Of a stretch of 64,000 nucleotides of DNA, positions 42,361-51,435 are shown piece by piece. The stretch spans positions 15,326 to 79,325 of the forward strand of contig CAPFSK010000004.1 in the NCBI GenBank assembly GCA_948614045.1, given 5' to 3'. The DNA comes from an uncultured Candidatus Saccharibacteria bacterium (GTDB taxonomy: Bacteria; Patescibacteriota; Saccharimonadia; Saccharimonadales; Saccharimonadaceae). A program made the translations under genes and the position numbers. The number at the start of each line of letters is the position of its first letter. Position 1 is the stretch's first letter. The notes beneath the pieces are model-generated. The model was not told where the DNA came from. It searched no databases and worked only from the letters and a program-made list of their open reading frames with translations.

Positions 42361-44070
42361 TTACATCGACGTGACGATACTGCGGACCTGCTTTTTTGTC
42401 AAAGCGGTACCGCTGGAAGTGATTTTGTATAGTACGCCGCCGTTGACCCAGGCCGCGTCGGAGTTGGCATTAGAGATATAAATTGTGATTCCCTGCTCGT
42501 GGGTAGTGGCGTATTCTTCTCCCCAGGTTGGCTCGACGTAGTTGCGCAACAAAGCAGAACTATCCCAAGATGATTTTTCTTCAACAAGTTTGAAACTAGA
42601 ATCATCTGGTCCGTTAAAGATCATGGTAATCTTGCCGTCTTCAGAGCTGATATCGCCTAACGAATAATCACGCGGAATATACGACGGGTAAGAAGCTTGA
42701 ATACCAGTCTGCATGGCGGCGACGCGGACGGAAATGTCCGGAATATTAGCGCCGACGAAGCCGATAACGGCGATTACGCAGGCGGCTGCGCAAGTAAAGG
42801 CGATAGCGAAGCGCTTCGCACCGGTCTTTTTATGGGGCATGGTAGACTTTTTGTTGCGGTTGCTGGATGTGCGGTCCTCCATGGTTGCGACTGACGCAAG
42901 AGCACTCTCAATCGCATTCGCTTTGAGTTCACTGGAACTCGGGCGACGACGCATGGATGGGCTAGCCATTGGACGCATACTCGCTGGCCGCGCAGTACTA
43001 TTACGTGCAGGCATAGTTTGGTTCATTTTGTTGGTAGCGCGAGCTTTGGTGCGGCTATTTGCGGCCATGACTTTGGCGGAAGATTTGGTGACTTTCGCAG
43101 CGGCACGAGTGACTTTTGGCGAGAGAGTAACTTGAGCGGCAGTTTTGCGCTCGTTTTCTTCTTTAACTTTGGTAGATTTCATGGCAATGCTGACGAACTT
43201 ATCGATCGTGTCGCCGAGTTCGCGCATTTCGGGCATGTTGGTGTTTGATTTGATGTTTTCAGAGAAAGCTTGCAGAGATGCAACCTGCTCGGAGACTTGG
43301 TCGGGATCGGTAGCTTCGCGGATTGAAGCGATAGCATTTGATGCGGCGAGTGCAATAGCTTCGACGGAATCACCGCCAGCTGTAGGCGTGGTCGGTTGCG
43401 TAAAAGCCTCGATGTTGAAGTTATCATCGGATTGCGGTTCGGCAATGTTTTCTTCTGCAGGGCTAGCCATGGCATAGCTGCCTGTACCGTCACCAAATTC
43501 TTTGATGCTCATACCGAGGCTAGTAGCAGCATAATCGGCGGCAATGCTAGCGGCAAGGGTGGCGGTGTCGATTTCTTCGGGCTCAGCGGGCGTTTCTGTT
43601 TGGCTAGTCATAGTCTTCTCTACGATCTCTTCTGGCTCACTTGCGACAATTTCGTCTGCTGCGGTAGAAATAGTTTCAACGATATCATCGCTGCTATGAC
43701 TATCTGTTTCGGCGATATTCTCTGTTTCATCTTCGACTGCTCGACCAAATTCGACGATGTTCGGCGTCATAGCAGCTGGAGCTTCGGGCGCTACGACCTC
43801 TTCGACTTCTGGAATGATTGTTTCGGTGGCTTGTTTATCGGCTTTGGCCTTTTCGAGATCTGCTGCATGCACGCGTAAGTTGACGAGACGCGAAGGAGCG
43901 ACGTGGGGTGGAGTAGAGGATTGTTCGCGCATTGCGGCAGCGTGCGCTGCTTCATCGACGGCGAGATTGGACGGACGACGGACATAACGACGATTGAGCG
44001 TCGTAGACGCTTGAGTCAGACGATGAGTCGCAGCACTCGATCGACCTGAATCAATCTGTATTTTACCCAT
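42361..44070 (-). CDS. Membrane protein with long cytoplasmic region and DUF4367-like end
   Basis: A 569-aa protein. The first ~400 residues are E/A/T-rich and mostly disordered, with a basic patch (MRPMASPSMRRRPSSSELK). One membrane helix (about 425-445, FAIAFTCAAACVIAVIGFVG) is followed by an extracytoplasmic domain: SYPSYIPRDYSLGDISSEDGKITMIF, resembling DUF4367. A GAGGAG site precedes the ATG. Function unknown. Confidence 0.7.
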   Translation of the reverse strand: MGKIQIDSGRSSAATHRLTQASTTLNRRYVRRPSNLAVDEAAHAAAMREQSSTPPHVAPSRLVNLRVHAADLEKAKADKQATETIIPEVEEVVAPEAPAAMTPNIVEFGRAVEDETENIAETDSHSSDDIVETISTAADEIVASEPEEIVEKTMTSQTETPAEPEEIDTATLAASIAADYAATSLGMSIKEFGDGTGSYAMASPAEENIAEPQSDDNFNIEAFTQPTTPTAGGDSVEAIALAASNAIASIREATDPDQVSEQVASLQAFSENIKSNTNMPEMRELGDTIDKFVSIAMKSTKVKEENERKTAAQVTLSPKVTRAAAKVTKSSAKVMAANSRTKARATNKMNQTMPARNSTARPASMRPMASPSMRRRPSSSELKANAIESALASVATMEDRTSSNRNKKSTMPHKKTGAKRFAIAFTCAAACVIAVIGFVGANIPDISVRVAAMQTGIQASYPSYIPRDYSLGDISSEDGKITMIFNGPDDSSFKLVEEKSSWDSSALLRNYVEPTWGEEYATTHEQGITIYISNANSDAAWVNGGVLYKITSSGTALTKKQVRSIVTSM

Positions 44071-44174
44071 TAATAACTCCTCATCACGTTTTTGCTTACA
44101 TCTATTATAACGTTAAGTAGTATGAAAAAGCAAGAGCAAAATTTAACATAAATTTATGGTATAATAATGTAGAT

Positions 44175-45689
44175 ATGGATTTTGAAGAACGTGAACGACA
44201 AAAACGCCAACATATGATAAAAGTAGTGATTGCGGAGGCTGGGATGGTGTTCGCAGTAGTGGCGATTGTAGCGGTGGCAATGCTGGCTTCGATGGGATTC
44301 TTTGTAAGCAGCGACGGTAGTATTGAACAGTCGGGATTGGCGCAGATTCATTCAATGCCGACAGGAGCGAGTGTGGAGCTGGACGGTTCGACGCTGTTTT
44401 CGCGGACGAATCTGAGCCGTACGATATCGGCCGGAGAGCATAATATTAAGATGACGCGGTCGGGTTATGACGCATGGGAGAATACGATTAAGGTGCGTTC
44501 GGGGGTGTTGTTGAGGCTGTATTATCCGCGACTGTTTTTGGAAAATCGAGTAGCAGAAAAAACCTTGAGTTTGGATAAAGATTTAGAGTTTTACTTGCCG
44601 TCAGGAGATCGGACGAGCATTATTTATGCAAAGAAAGCGAGTACGGAGTGGCAGCTAGTGAATATTGAGGGGGACGAGACGAAGGTAACGAAGCTAGATC
44701 TCGCGACGGTTTTGCCAGGAGTTAAGGATGGGAGTTTTGTTGGTAAATTGGAAGAAATGCGCTGGAGTGGAAATAGTGACTATTTATTACTAAAGGCGAG
44801 CTATGATGGAAAAGCGGAATGGATTCTATTGAATCTAAAAGACGTGAAGCGTAGTTTGAATTTAACTCAGACTTTTGGGCTAAATTTTGCACAGGTTGAG
44901 ATGATTGATGATTCAGCGAACCGACTATTTGTATTGGAAAATCGCCATATTCGACGAATTAATACCTCAGATGGAACGATCTCGCAGGTGTTGCTTAGCG
45001 ATATTGAGAGTTTTGCAAGTGAGGGGCCGAATTTAATCTACGCACAAAAGATAGTAAAAGATAGTAAAACGGAACAGAAAATCGGGACTTATCGTGATGG
45101 TGAGCGTAGTGGTGTGGCAGTAGCGGAGGTAAAACCGGAGGCGACGGTTAAGGTAGCTTTGGCGAAATATTACGATGAAGATTATTTGGCGTATTTTGTG
45201 GATGATAAATTGACTGTATATTATGGTGCGGTGCCGAATTATCACGAAAATGTTGATGATAATGTTGAATTGGCAAACTTGCAAGTTTTGTTGCTGGACG
45301 AGAGCTTTGCAGCGGCGCCACAGACTTTTGCGGTGAGTCCGGAACGTGATTACCTAGTGGCAACGCGAGACAAGCATTATATGGTAGTAAGCTTGGATGC
45401 GGGTGATATTTTTGAATATGATGTTGAATCATCGAACATGCATTGGTTGGATTCGAGCATGATGTCGGCGGTAGTTGATGGTACTCTAAAGGTTTGGGAC
45501 TATGATTTTACGAATCGGCGTGCGTTGGTAACGAGTCGAAAAAGTGAAGATTTAGCGGCGGTGACAACTGTGTCGGAAGCACAGGTTCTAGATTATCCGG
45601 CGGTAATTACGAGTAATAATAAATGGTTGTACTATCTGGTGAAGTCGAGTGATAAGATTATATTGATGCGCGAAAAGATTCGCGATTAG
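44175..45689 (+). CDS. PEGA-domain membrane protein with propeller-like ectodomain
   Basis: A 504-aa protein. One membrane helix (about 20-42), then a PEGA domain (GLAQIHSMPTGASVELDG...GEHNIKMTRSGYDAWE), then ~400 residues of strand-rich repeats like a TolB-type beta-propeller (for example YLLLKASYDGKAEWILL). Probably binds the cell wall or other surface parts. TATAAT at 44160-44165 ends 9 nt before the ATG. Confidence 0.75.
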   Translation: MDFEERERQKRQHMIKVVIAEAGMVFAVVAIVAVAMLASMGFFVSSDGSIEQSGLAQIHSMPTGASVELDGSTLFSRTNLSRTISAGEHNIKMTRSGYDAWENTIKVRSGVLLRLYYPRLFLENRVAEKTLSLDKDLEFYLPSGDRTSIIYAKKASTEWQLVNIEGDETKVTKLDLATVLPGVKDGSFVGKLEEMRWSGNSDYLLLKASYDGKAEWILLNLKDVKRSLNLTQTFGLNFAQVEMIDDSANRLFVLENRHIRRINTSDGTISQVLLSDIESFASEGPNLIYAQKIVKDSKTEQKIGTYRDGERSGVAVAEVKPEATVKVALAKYYDEDYLAYFVDDKLTVYYGAVPNYHENVDDNVELANLQVLLLDESFAAAPQTFAVSPERDYLVATRDKHYMVVSLDAGDIFEYDVESSNMHWLDSSMMSAVVDGTLKVWDYDFTNRRALVTSRKSEDLAAVTTVSEAQVLDYPAVITSNNKWLYYLVKSSDKIILMREKIRD

Positions 45690-45693
45690 GGTT

Positions 45694-47076
45694 TTAGCTA
45701 CCGAAGATTCCCTGCCAGATGTTTTCAAAGAAGGATGGTTCATTGGCGGGCATGGCGTTGTCGCTGGATGGGTTCTCTTCGCTTGGAGCGGCAGTCTCGG
45801 CATCGGTATATGATGGGCTGATTTGTTCAGCGGAAATCAGAAGGCGGTAGCGTGAAGTGCCAAGTGGTGTACAAGTGATTAATGTAAGCATAGGTTTATC
45901 GGTTTCATAGACGAGAGCAGCAACATTACTAGGTTCGACGGTCTCGCGGCCGACCATTTGATAAGTGTAGCGTACGGAGTTATAGTTGACGTAAATTAAG
46001 TCACCATCTTCAAGACGTTCAAGGCCGGAAAAAATGAATTTATACGGATTGCTGCTGTAGATGTCGCCGGCGGAGTGGCCAGTGATAACGAGGTTGCCGA
46101 TTTGTCCAGGCAGGGCGTTAGCTCCCGGAATTGAGAATTGTGCGACGCCTTCATTCATAGCGGCATCGACGTCGCTCGTACTGATGCCGAAGGCGACCGG
46201 TACGTCGACATTGAGCTTGGGGATGATAAGTCGCGGTTCGGGGGAGACAGCTTGGGTGACAGTTGGGTCGACTGGCTCGAGACTGGTTGCGACTGAACCG
46301 CTATCTGGAGAAACATAGGCCATGATTGGCGCAAAGATTAGACGATTGTACTGAAGGAATAAGCCGACAAGAATAACAAAAGCGATAATTCCGACAGGTA
46401 TGAATTTGCGGAGGTTGCGGTCGCGCTGGACTTTGCCGGTCGCGATGCGCTCGTTTTTCATTTTTTCGGTTGCAAGGTAGGATTCGGCGGCTTTGGCGTA
46501 ATAGTCGCTGTAGTAATTTTTGTAATAATCTTGCCAGGCGGAGTGATACTTTTGCCACTCTTCGTTAATGTAGGTTTGATTAACCGGAGTGTCTTTGAGC
46601 GCACCCGGATCCTCTGACGAGTATTCATCTGTAGGGGTTTCGGGGTAGATATTGTCGTATTGCGCTGGCTCGGAGACTGGTTGTTCATATGTCTGAGTTT
46701 GAGTATCGTATGATTGGTAATTTGAGGTATATGTCGTTTGAGCAGGCTGTGTATACGAGTTGGTCGATGCGGTTTCCGGTTGGCTATAGATTGGTGTGCG
46801 GTCGTAGGATGCGGCTTGGTCATAGGTATTCTGTGACCAATTGGGTTGAGTTTGTTGATATTCGGGCGTAGTGACTGACGTATAAGCATTATCGCTGGAT
46901 GAGGCTTGTGGTGAAGTGTCCTGATTATTCATGAGGGCGTCGCGAGCGCTGGCGGGGAGATTTTTGAGGTTTTCGACGGTTGACGAATAAGCCGCAAGTA
47001 CTTTCTTGCGGGCGATTTCGGCAGCGGATTCGCGCTGACGATCGGAAGAAGATGGCCCACCATGATCAAAATCCAT
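45694..47076 (-). CDS. Sortase family transpeptidase
   Basis: A 460-aa protein. N-terminal ~190 residues are Y/Q/T/S-rich and cytoplasmic, one membrane helix follows (about 206-226, VGIIAFVILVGLFLQY), then the sortase barrel: LVITGHSAG (catalytic His), LTLITCTPLGTSRYRLLI (catalytic Cys and Arg). Sortases cleave a sorting motif and attach proteins to the wall. The ATG at 47076 is preferred; a longer frame would run through tRNA-Leu. TATAAT (minus strand, 47086-47091) ends 9 nt upstream. The class is not determined. Confidence 0.88.
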   Translation of the reverse strand: MDFDHGGPSSSDRQRESAAEIARKKVLAAYSSTVENLKNLPASARDALMNNQDTSPQASSSDNAYTSVTTPEYQQTQPNWSQNTYDQAASYDRTPIYSQPETASTNSYTQPAQTTYTSNYQSYDTQTQTYEQPVSEPAQYDNIYPETPTDEYSSEDPGALKDTPVNQTYINEEWQKYHSAWQDYYKNYYSDYYAKAAESYLATEKMKNERIATGKVQRDRNLRKFIPVGIIAFVILVGLFLQYNRLIFAPIMAYVSPDSGSVATSLEPVDPTVTQAVSPEPRLIIPKLNVDVPVAFGISTSDVDAAMNEGVAQFSIPGANALPGQIGNLVITGHSAGDIYSSNPYKFIFSGLERLEDGDLIYVNYNSVRYTYQMVGRETVEPSNVAALVYETDKPMLTLITCTPLGTSRYRLLISAEQISPSYTDAETAAPSEENPSSDNAMPANEPSFFENIWQGIFGS

Positions 47077-47117
47077 ATAGTGTATATTATAACACAGGTC
47101 TGCTGGTAGCGAAATAA

Positions 47118-47145
47118 TTGCGTTGGGGCTAGAATGTGCTATAAT
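47118..47145 (+). promoter_or_regulatory. Promoter of tRNA-Leu
   Basis: TTGCGT, 16-bp spacer, TATAAT with extended TGTGC; the tRNA begins 9 nt after the box. Confidence 0.65.
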
Positions 47146-47153
47146 GATGGTAT

Positions 47154-47240
47154 GGGCGAGTGGCGGAATTGGTAGACGCGCTAGACTCAAAATCTTGTTC
47201 GAGCAATCGAGTATGGGTTCAAGTCCCATCTCGCCCACCA
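47154..47240 (+). tRNA. tRNA-Leu (anticodon CAA)
   Basis: Acceptor GGGCGAG/CTCGCCC, D-loop with GGTAGAC, anticodon loop CTCAAAA (anticodon CAA), a long variable arm, T-arm GGGTTCAAGTCCC and encoded CCA. One mismatch appears in the anticodon stem. Confidence 0.9.
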
Positions 47241-47350
47241 TTCAAGTTAAAATGGGCTATTTTGGCAGTTCTCTCTGCGCTTGCTGGTCTAGAGACCCGC
47301 CTCGCTTGATAGAAGCCAAACTAGCTCCATTTTAATCTTGAATGGTTTTT
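47238..47350 (+). terminator. Long hairpin with T-run after tRNA-Leu
   Basis: An 18-bp stem with one bulge (47238-47255 with 47327-47345) is followed by TTTTT. The 5' arm begins with the last bases of the tRNA CCA end. The ~70-nt loop is itself partly self-complementary. Probably a terminator, or a tRNA-linked small RNA. Confidence 0.55.
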
Positions 47351-47518
47351 GTTAGAATAGTGAAGTGGATGATACTAATCCATGGGATCCATCGGTGGTA
47401 AATGAGGTCATGCTCCAATCGCTTGAGGCTCTCAGATAAAATAGATCGTGAAGTCGCCCTCCCAGATTGCAAGGAACAATGACGGAGGCTAGGATATCAG
47501 TTTTAGCTAAGGCGGAAA
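47351..47518. other. Spacer before cassette C, nothing supported
   Basis: About 170 nt with no ORF, promoter or strong hairpin noted. Confidence 0.4.
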
Positions 47519-47821
47519 TTGATAAGAGTAGACTTCTTTGCTAGCGGGGTTTGTGTGTTTGGTATCGGCGTTCTCCTAGCTTTTGTCCGTAGCGGGTACG
47601 TCGATGTTAATGATGGTAAGGTATACAACGTCGGCAACAGCGGATACGGTCGGTCACGTACGGCTAGCTCGTCTACCAACGCCTACTACCTGAACTTCAA
47701 TCCTACGGACGTCAACCCGTCAAACAACAACCATCGTTGGTACGGTTTTCCCCTCCGCTGTACTTGCCGGTTTCGGTGCCGATCTGAGAAAATATATAAC
47801 CCCGCTAAACAGCGGGGTTAA
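47519..47821 (+). pseudogene. Cassette C: lectin-like 61-codon module
   Basis: The core from 47578 to 47760 encodes AFVRSG to FPLRC, the same 61-codon length as cassettes A and B. The frame opens with TTG at 47519 and has no ATG or ribosome site. Its upstream 20 residues and downstream tail are unrelated to those of A and B. The last codons run into a terminator hairpin. It looks like a detached C-terminal module. Confidence 0.55.
47798..47819 (-). terminator. Terminator of the 847-aa protein gene
   Basis: AACCCCGCT, loop, AGCGGGGTT (9 bp). On the minus strand TATATATTTT follows. Confidence 0.65.
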
Positions 47822-47844
47822 TATGCCAGCAATACTATGATACC

Positions 47845-50388
47845 TTAGTATCTTGGTGCGAGTTCGCGACTATAGGCCTCATTATAACTTGAGCCGTAGC
47901 GGGAGGCCTGGGCGTAGGCCCAAAGGTAGCTGTCGGCGCGTAGGTTGAAAATCTCGGCAGGAGCTTGTTTTGAGCTGCTGGTGCCGAATGTGCCGGTGCG
48001 GATAGTAGTTGGAATAAGTGGGTCGGAGCCGTAGCTGCGACGTAAGTTTAGGTTGCGCGCGATAACAGGACCATTAAAGGCGAGCTGCTGAGTACATTGG
48101 TTGCCACTGAAGCCCGCACCATCACTACTGGTACCTTGATTGGCGTCGCTGCCGGCGGTGTAGTCGGAACACGTATTGATGGTGCCTTTGGTGCTGTCGG
48201 TACTCGTAACGATAAGCCAAGCATCAATGCGCGTAACTCCTCCGGAGATATTAACGTTTCCGTTATTAACGAAGATGATTGCTTGCGGAACGTTGTGGGT
48301 AGTATAAGGCGCGGTATCGTTGATCTTGATGTCTTGAGTGATATTCAGATCACCATTGACGGTTAATACGGTATTACCATTCACCCCACTATATAAGGCT
48401 GAAACGTCGGAGATTTTGTTGATATTTGGGTTGTTTTCGACGTCACGCAGATAGGCGTAGAGGCGAGTCATGAAAGTTGAATTGGTCGTAATTCCGGAAG
48501 CGCCAAGGGGATTGCAGTTGACGTTGGCGATTGTGAGCGGTGAGTTACTACCAACAGGGTTGTCATTGCAAATTTTCAAATCAGATGAACCGTTACTTAA
48601 GGTCGATCCAGACGCCATAGTTCGGGAAGAGTTTAGTTCTCTATTTGCGATAGTTAAGTATTCAGACCAGGAGCCATATAGTGTACGGTCGTTATTGGCG
48701 GCTTCACCGAAATTGACAGTATTGTGGCGGCTGGCGAGTGAGGTGATAATATTTCCTACTGTCATGACGCTACCATTCCAGGCGGCGGTGCTGGGTTTTT
48801 TGGCGATTGTGCGACAGGCGGCGCCGAAATTATACCAATAATCTTTTGGACTGTCGTGATGCCAGCCATTGTCGCTGGAGTTATTGCTACCTTCAATCCC
48901 ATACCAGTATTCAAGGCTATATCCAAAAGAATTGCAATATTTGTGTCCAACATAATCAGGGACTTTGACGCTGGCGTCTTTGCTATAGCTATGGCTATGG
49001 CTGGTGCTGGAAGATGTATCCCAGCTTCCCGATTCGTGGTCAACGCATGCAACTAAAGTCGTACCAAAGCGTGCACGGTACATAGCGCATGGGTCGGATT
49101 TGCTATTGGAATCTATAGCGTAATTGCCAGCACTATAGCCCGCTGCCTGGTTGACTTGAAGCTTAATGGATTTCCAGCCGCTAAGACGTCGAGTTTCTTG
49201 GCTTTCGGCATGGATGCCGTCCCACCACAGCTTAGTATCTTCGCCAGCGAACATGATTTTGCTGTTGGCGTCACCCCCGGGATTTTTAGGGTCGCCTTCT
49301 GGCGATTTGGGTCGAGTAACTTCTACGCAAACTTTAGAGGAGCCTCGGTCGCTATAGGTAGCAGTATAATCATAGTGCCCCTTAACGCAACTACAACCAA
49401 ATAAACCGCACACTCTTTGGTCGCAGACCCATTTACCAGTTAAACTGGCATTTTTCCTATTGTAATCTACTTTGCTGCATTTCGTTTTAGTTTCGCCTGG
49501 CTCTAGATTAATGGTGATAGATTTTTTTGCGGAGTCAGGGGTAGTAGTATGATCGCTGTCTGGGCGTAATGCTCCCCAGCTAGTACGGTCGACGTTGTAA
49601 CTGTCTGTGACCGCCCAGTTAGTGGTAACGGCTCCACCGCTAGTTGTGTCTTCTGGGTTCATAGTAAAGCTACCGTGCTCGTAGCCTATGGTGTGGCTGA
49701 ACTCAACCGTAACGGCAGATTTATCGGTACTGAATTTGACCGTAGCCTCTCCATCTTTTTTAGTAGTGACAGTTTTTCCGCCGGAAATATCAGGGTCGTT
49801 TATTTTAATGGTTGAAGTGGAATAGAAGCTCGTGGAACCAGTTAGGTCATCGGGGGTAATGTCTGTATCGCCGGTAGAGCAAAACCAACTAACGTTATTC
49901 CAGTTAACTCCGGCTGGAACGTCACCCCGCGCTTCAGCAATGTTGTAAGCTTTTTTGACTGTGTCGAGAGGGGCGGCATTGGAATTGTAAGTGTGCCATC
50001 CACCTGCGCCGACTGGCGCCCAAGTGCTGTTCGGAGCCATACCGACTAGGCTACTGTTGCTCCCTTTGTAAAACCACGAGGAGCGCCAATAACCTCCGAC
50101 GTCTTTACATTCAGCGGAAATAGTGCCGCCTTGAAAATTATAGCCACTACCGCTCATGCCGGAAATGACAATATCGCCATCTTGTCCGGCAGGCCATTGA
50201 TGATAAGTCCAGCCGCCGCCATGGCAGCTTCCGACAGTTTGAGTGCTGCAGTTAGTCGGGTTGCTGGCTGAGTTCCCTCCATCGTTACCGGCGTCGCCAA
50301 TAGCAAAAAGGGTTGATGATGTGATTAAACTAGTTATTACCATGATAGCTAATGTGCCGAAGGTAATAATCATAGTTTTTTTATTCAT
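47845..50388 (-). CDS. Large exported Cys-rich protein of unknown function
   Basis: An 847-aa protein with an N-terminal hydrophobic signal (about 5-29, ending near TLFAIGDAG). The ectodomain is rich in S, T, N, G and paired Cys (for example CDQRVCGLFGCSCVKG). The last ~200 residues include LTVNGDLNITQDIKIND and AIIFVNNGNVNISGGVTRIDAWLI, a beta-helix-like pattern. AAGGAGG precedes the ATG, which lies inside the end of the preceding gene. Probably a surface or secreted adhesin. No family recognised. Confidence 0.75.
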   Translation of the reverse strand: MNKKTMIITFGTLAIMVITSLITSSTLFAIGDAGNDGGNSASNPTNCSTQTVGSCHGGGWTYHQWPAGQDGDIVISGMSGSGYNFQGGTISAECKDVGGYWRSSWFYKGSNSSLVGMAPNSTWAPVGAGGWHTYNSNAAPLDTVKKAYNIAEARGDVPAGVNWNNVSWFCSTGDTDITPDDLTGSTSFYSTSTIKINDPDISGGKTVTTKKDGEATVKFSTDKSAVTVEFSHTIGYEHGSFTMNPEDTTSGGAVTTNWAVTDSYNVDRTSWGALRPDSDHTTTPDSAKKSITINLEPGETKTKCSKVDYNRKNASLTGKWVCDQRVCGLFGCSCVKGHYDYTATYSDRGSSKVCVEVTRPKSPEGDPKNPGGDANSKIMFAGEDTKLWWDGIHAESQETRRLSGWKSIKLQVNQAAGYSAGNYAIDSNSKSDPCAMYRARFGTTLVACVDHESGSWDTSSSTSHSHSYSKDASVKVPDYVGHKYCNSFGYSLEYWYGIEGSNNSSDNGWHHDSPKDYWYNFGAACRTIAKKPSTAAWNGSVMTVGNIITSLASRHNTVNFGEAANNDRTLYGSWSEYLTIANRELNSSRTMASGSTLSNGSSDLKICNDNPVGSNSPLTIANVNCNPLGASGITTNSTFMTRLYAYLRDVENNPNINKISDVSALYSGVNGNTVLTVNGDLNITQDIKINDTAPYTTHNVPQAIIFVNNGNVNISGGVTRIDAWLIVTSTDSTKGTINTCSDYTAGSDANQGTSSDGAGFSGNQCTQQLAFNGPVIARNLNLRRSYGSDPLIPTTIRTGTFGTSSSKQAPAEIFNLRADSYLWAYAQASRYGSSYNEAYSRELAPRY

Positions 50389-51193
50389 CTTGTCCTCCTT
50401 CAGGATATTCTAAGCGTATTTTTTCATCAATAAGTTGCTCTTGGAGTTCGTTGTAGTATTCGTAGAGTGTTTGATCGTCTTTTTCGTGGGCTGCCAGCGC
50501 CATAATGTTGGCGCAACTAATGCGAGTTACTAAATCGAGACTCGTGTCTTCGCATACGGATTGGCCGATTTCTAGGATGTCTGAGTACTCGCCATTTTCG
50601 AGTAAGTAGCGCATTTGTGAGACTCGTATGACATTAGCTTCGGTGGTGTTTTGTGCGGAATTGGCAGCTTGCTGAAAAACTTCCGCGGCAGCTGCTTTGT
50701 CGGATTCATTACTTTCACCTGTGTTTTGGGCGTCTTTTGTCGCGGCTTCGTAGACTTCTTGACCGATATTGACATTACGTTCTGTTTGTTCAGACTCAGA
50801 CATTTCTTCGTACGGTTTTTCATCGACGGTTGGAGCGCTTTCATTGACGCTTACAATAATCCACCAAATGAGTCCGATTACAAGTGCTACCCCCACAAGT
50901 CCACAAGAAAAGATCAGTAACCACCTGATCCTGGTAGAATGAGCTTGCTTTTTTGTGAGGGTCTCCTGATTTTGCTCGGCAAAATAATCTTTGGGACGAG
51001 CGGTTTGCGTGCCGATAGCGGCGGAATGAAATGCAATATTGGAAGAGGGGCCAGTAGCCTGCGCAGGGTTTGTGGTTTGTTCCGTAGCAGTCTGACCGGG
51101 CGAAACAGGTTCGGTTTTTTCGACTTTAGTCGAATTCGGGTACTGTAAACCCGAATTCTGTTGGGGGTTTAACTGGTTTGATGTTTCGCTCAT
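50381..51193 (-). CDS. Membrane protein with helical repeat ectodomain
   Basis: A 270-aa protein. Polar N-terminus (about 1-88), one membrane helix (about 91-113, WLLIFSCGLVGVALVIGLIWWI) and a helical extracytoplasmic part with TPR-like spacing (NIGQEVYEAATKDAQ, AAAEVFQQAANSAQ, YLLENGEYSDILEIGQ). It overlaps the next gene by 8 nt, so both are one operon. TAATAT ends 6 nt before the ATG. It may help secretion or anchoring of the 847-aa protein. Confidence 0.7.
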   Translation of the reverse strand: MSETSNQLNPQQNSGLQYPNSTKVEKTEPVSPGQTATEQTTNPAQATGPSSNIAFHSAAIGTQTARPKDYFAEQNQETLTKKQAHSTRIRWLLIFSCGLVGVALVIGLIWWIIVSVNESAPTVDEKPYEEMSESEQTERNVNIGQEVYEAATKDAQNTGESNESDKAAAAEVFQQAANSAQNTTEANVIRVSQMRYLLENGEYSDILEIGQSVCEDTSLDLVTRISCANIMALAAHEKDDQTLYEYYNELQEQLIDEKIRLEYPEGGQDE

Positions 51194-51225
51194 ACTTATA
51201 TATTAGCATAAGTTGGTAGGTTTTG

Positions 51226-51435
51226 TTAAGGCTCGTCATTCGGAATAATATCAATCTTGTGGTTAATATTAGTCTTTTGGGCGGCTAGATTTTCGTTCTG
51301 AGTGATGATTTCCTTATGCCCGACGATGGCAGCATATGGTGCGAATTGAGCGGCGCGATTATTAATATCCATTGACGGGTGTTTCTTAGAGATGTGGCGT
51401 GGAAGATTAATAATATCAGAATAGTCATGAGTCAT
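51226..51435 (-). CDS. YolD-like small protein
   Basis: A 69-aa protein: DIINLPRHISKKHPSMDINNRAAQFAPYAAIVGH. This matches the YolD-like proteins that sit beside UvrX/UmuC polymerases in Firmicutes and their phages. It overlaps the polymerase stop by ATGA. Probably a partner or regulator of the polymerase; mechanism unknown. Confidence 0.75.
   Translation of the reverse strand: MTHDYSDIINLPRHISKKHPSMDINNRAAQFAPYAAIVGHKEIITQNENLAAQKTNINHKIDIIPNDEP

Noticed and set aside
47077..47241. Longer sortase start
   Set aside because: It would translate the antisense of tRNA-Leu; the ATG at 47076 has a correctly placed -10 box.
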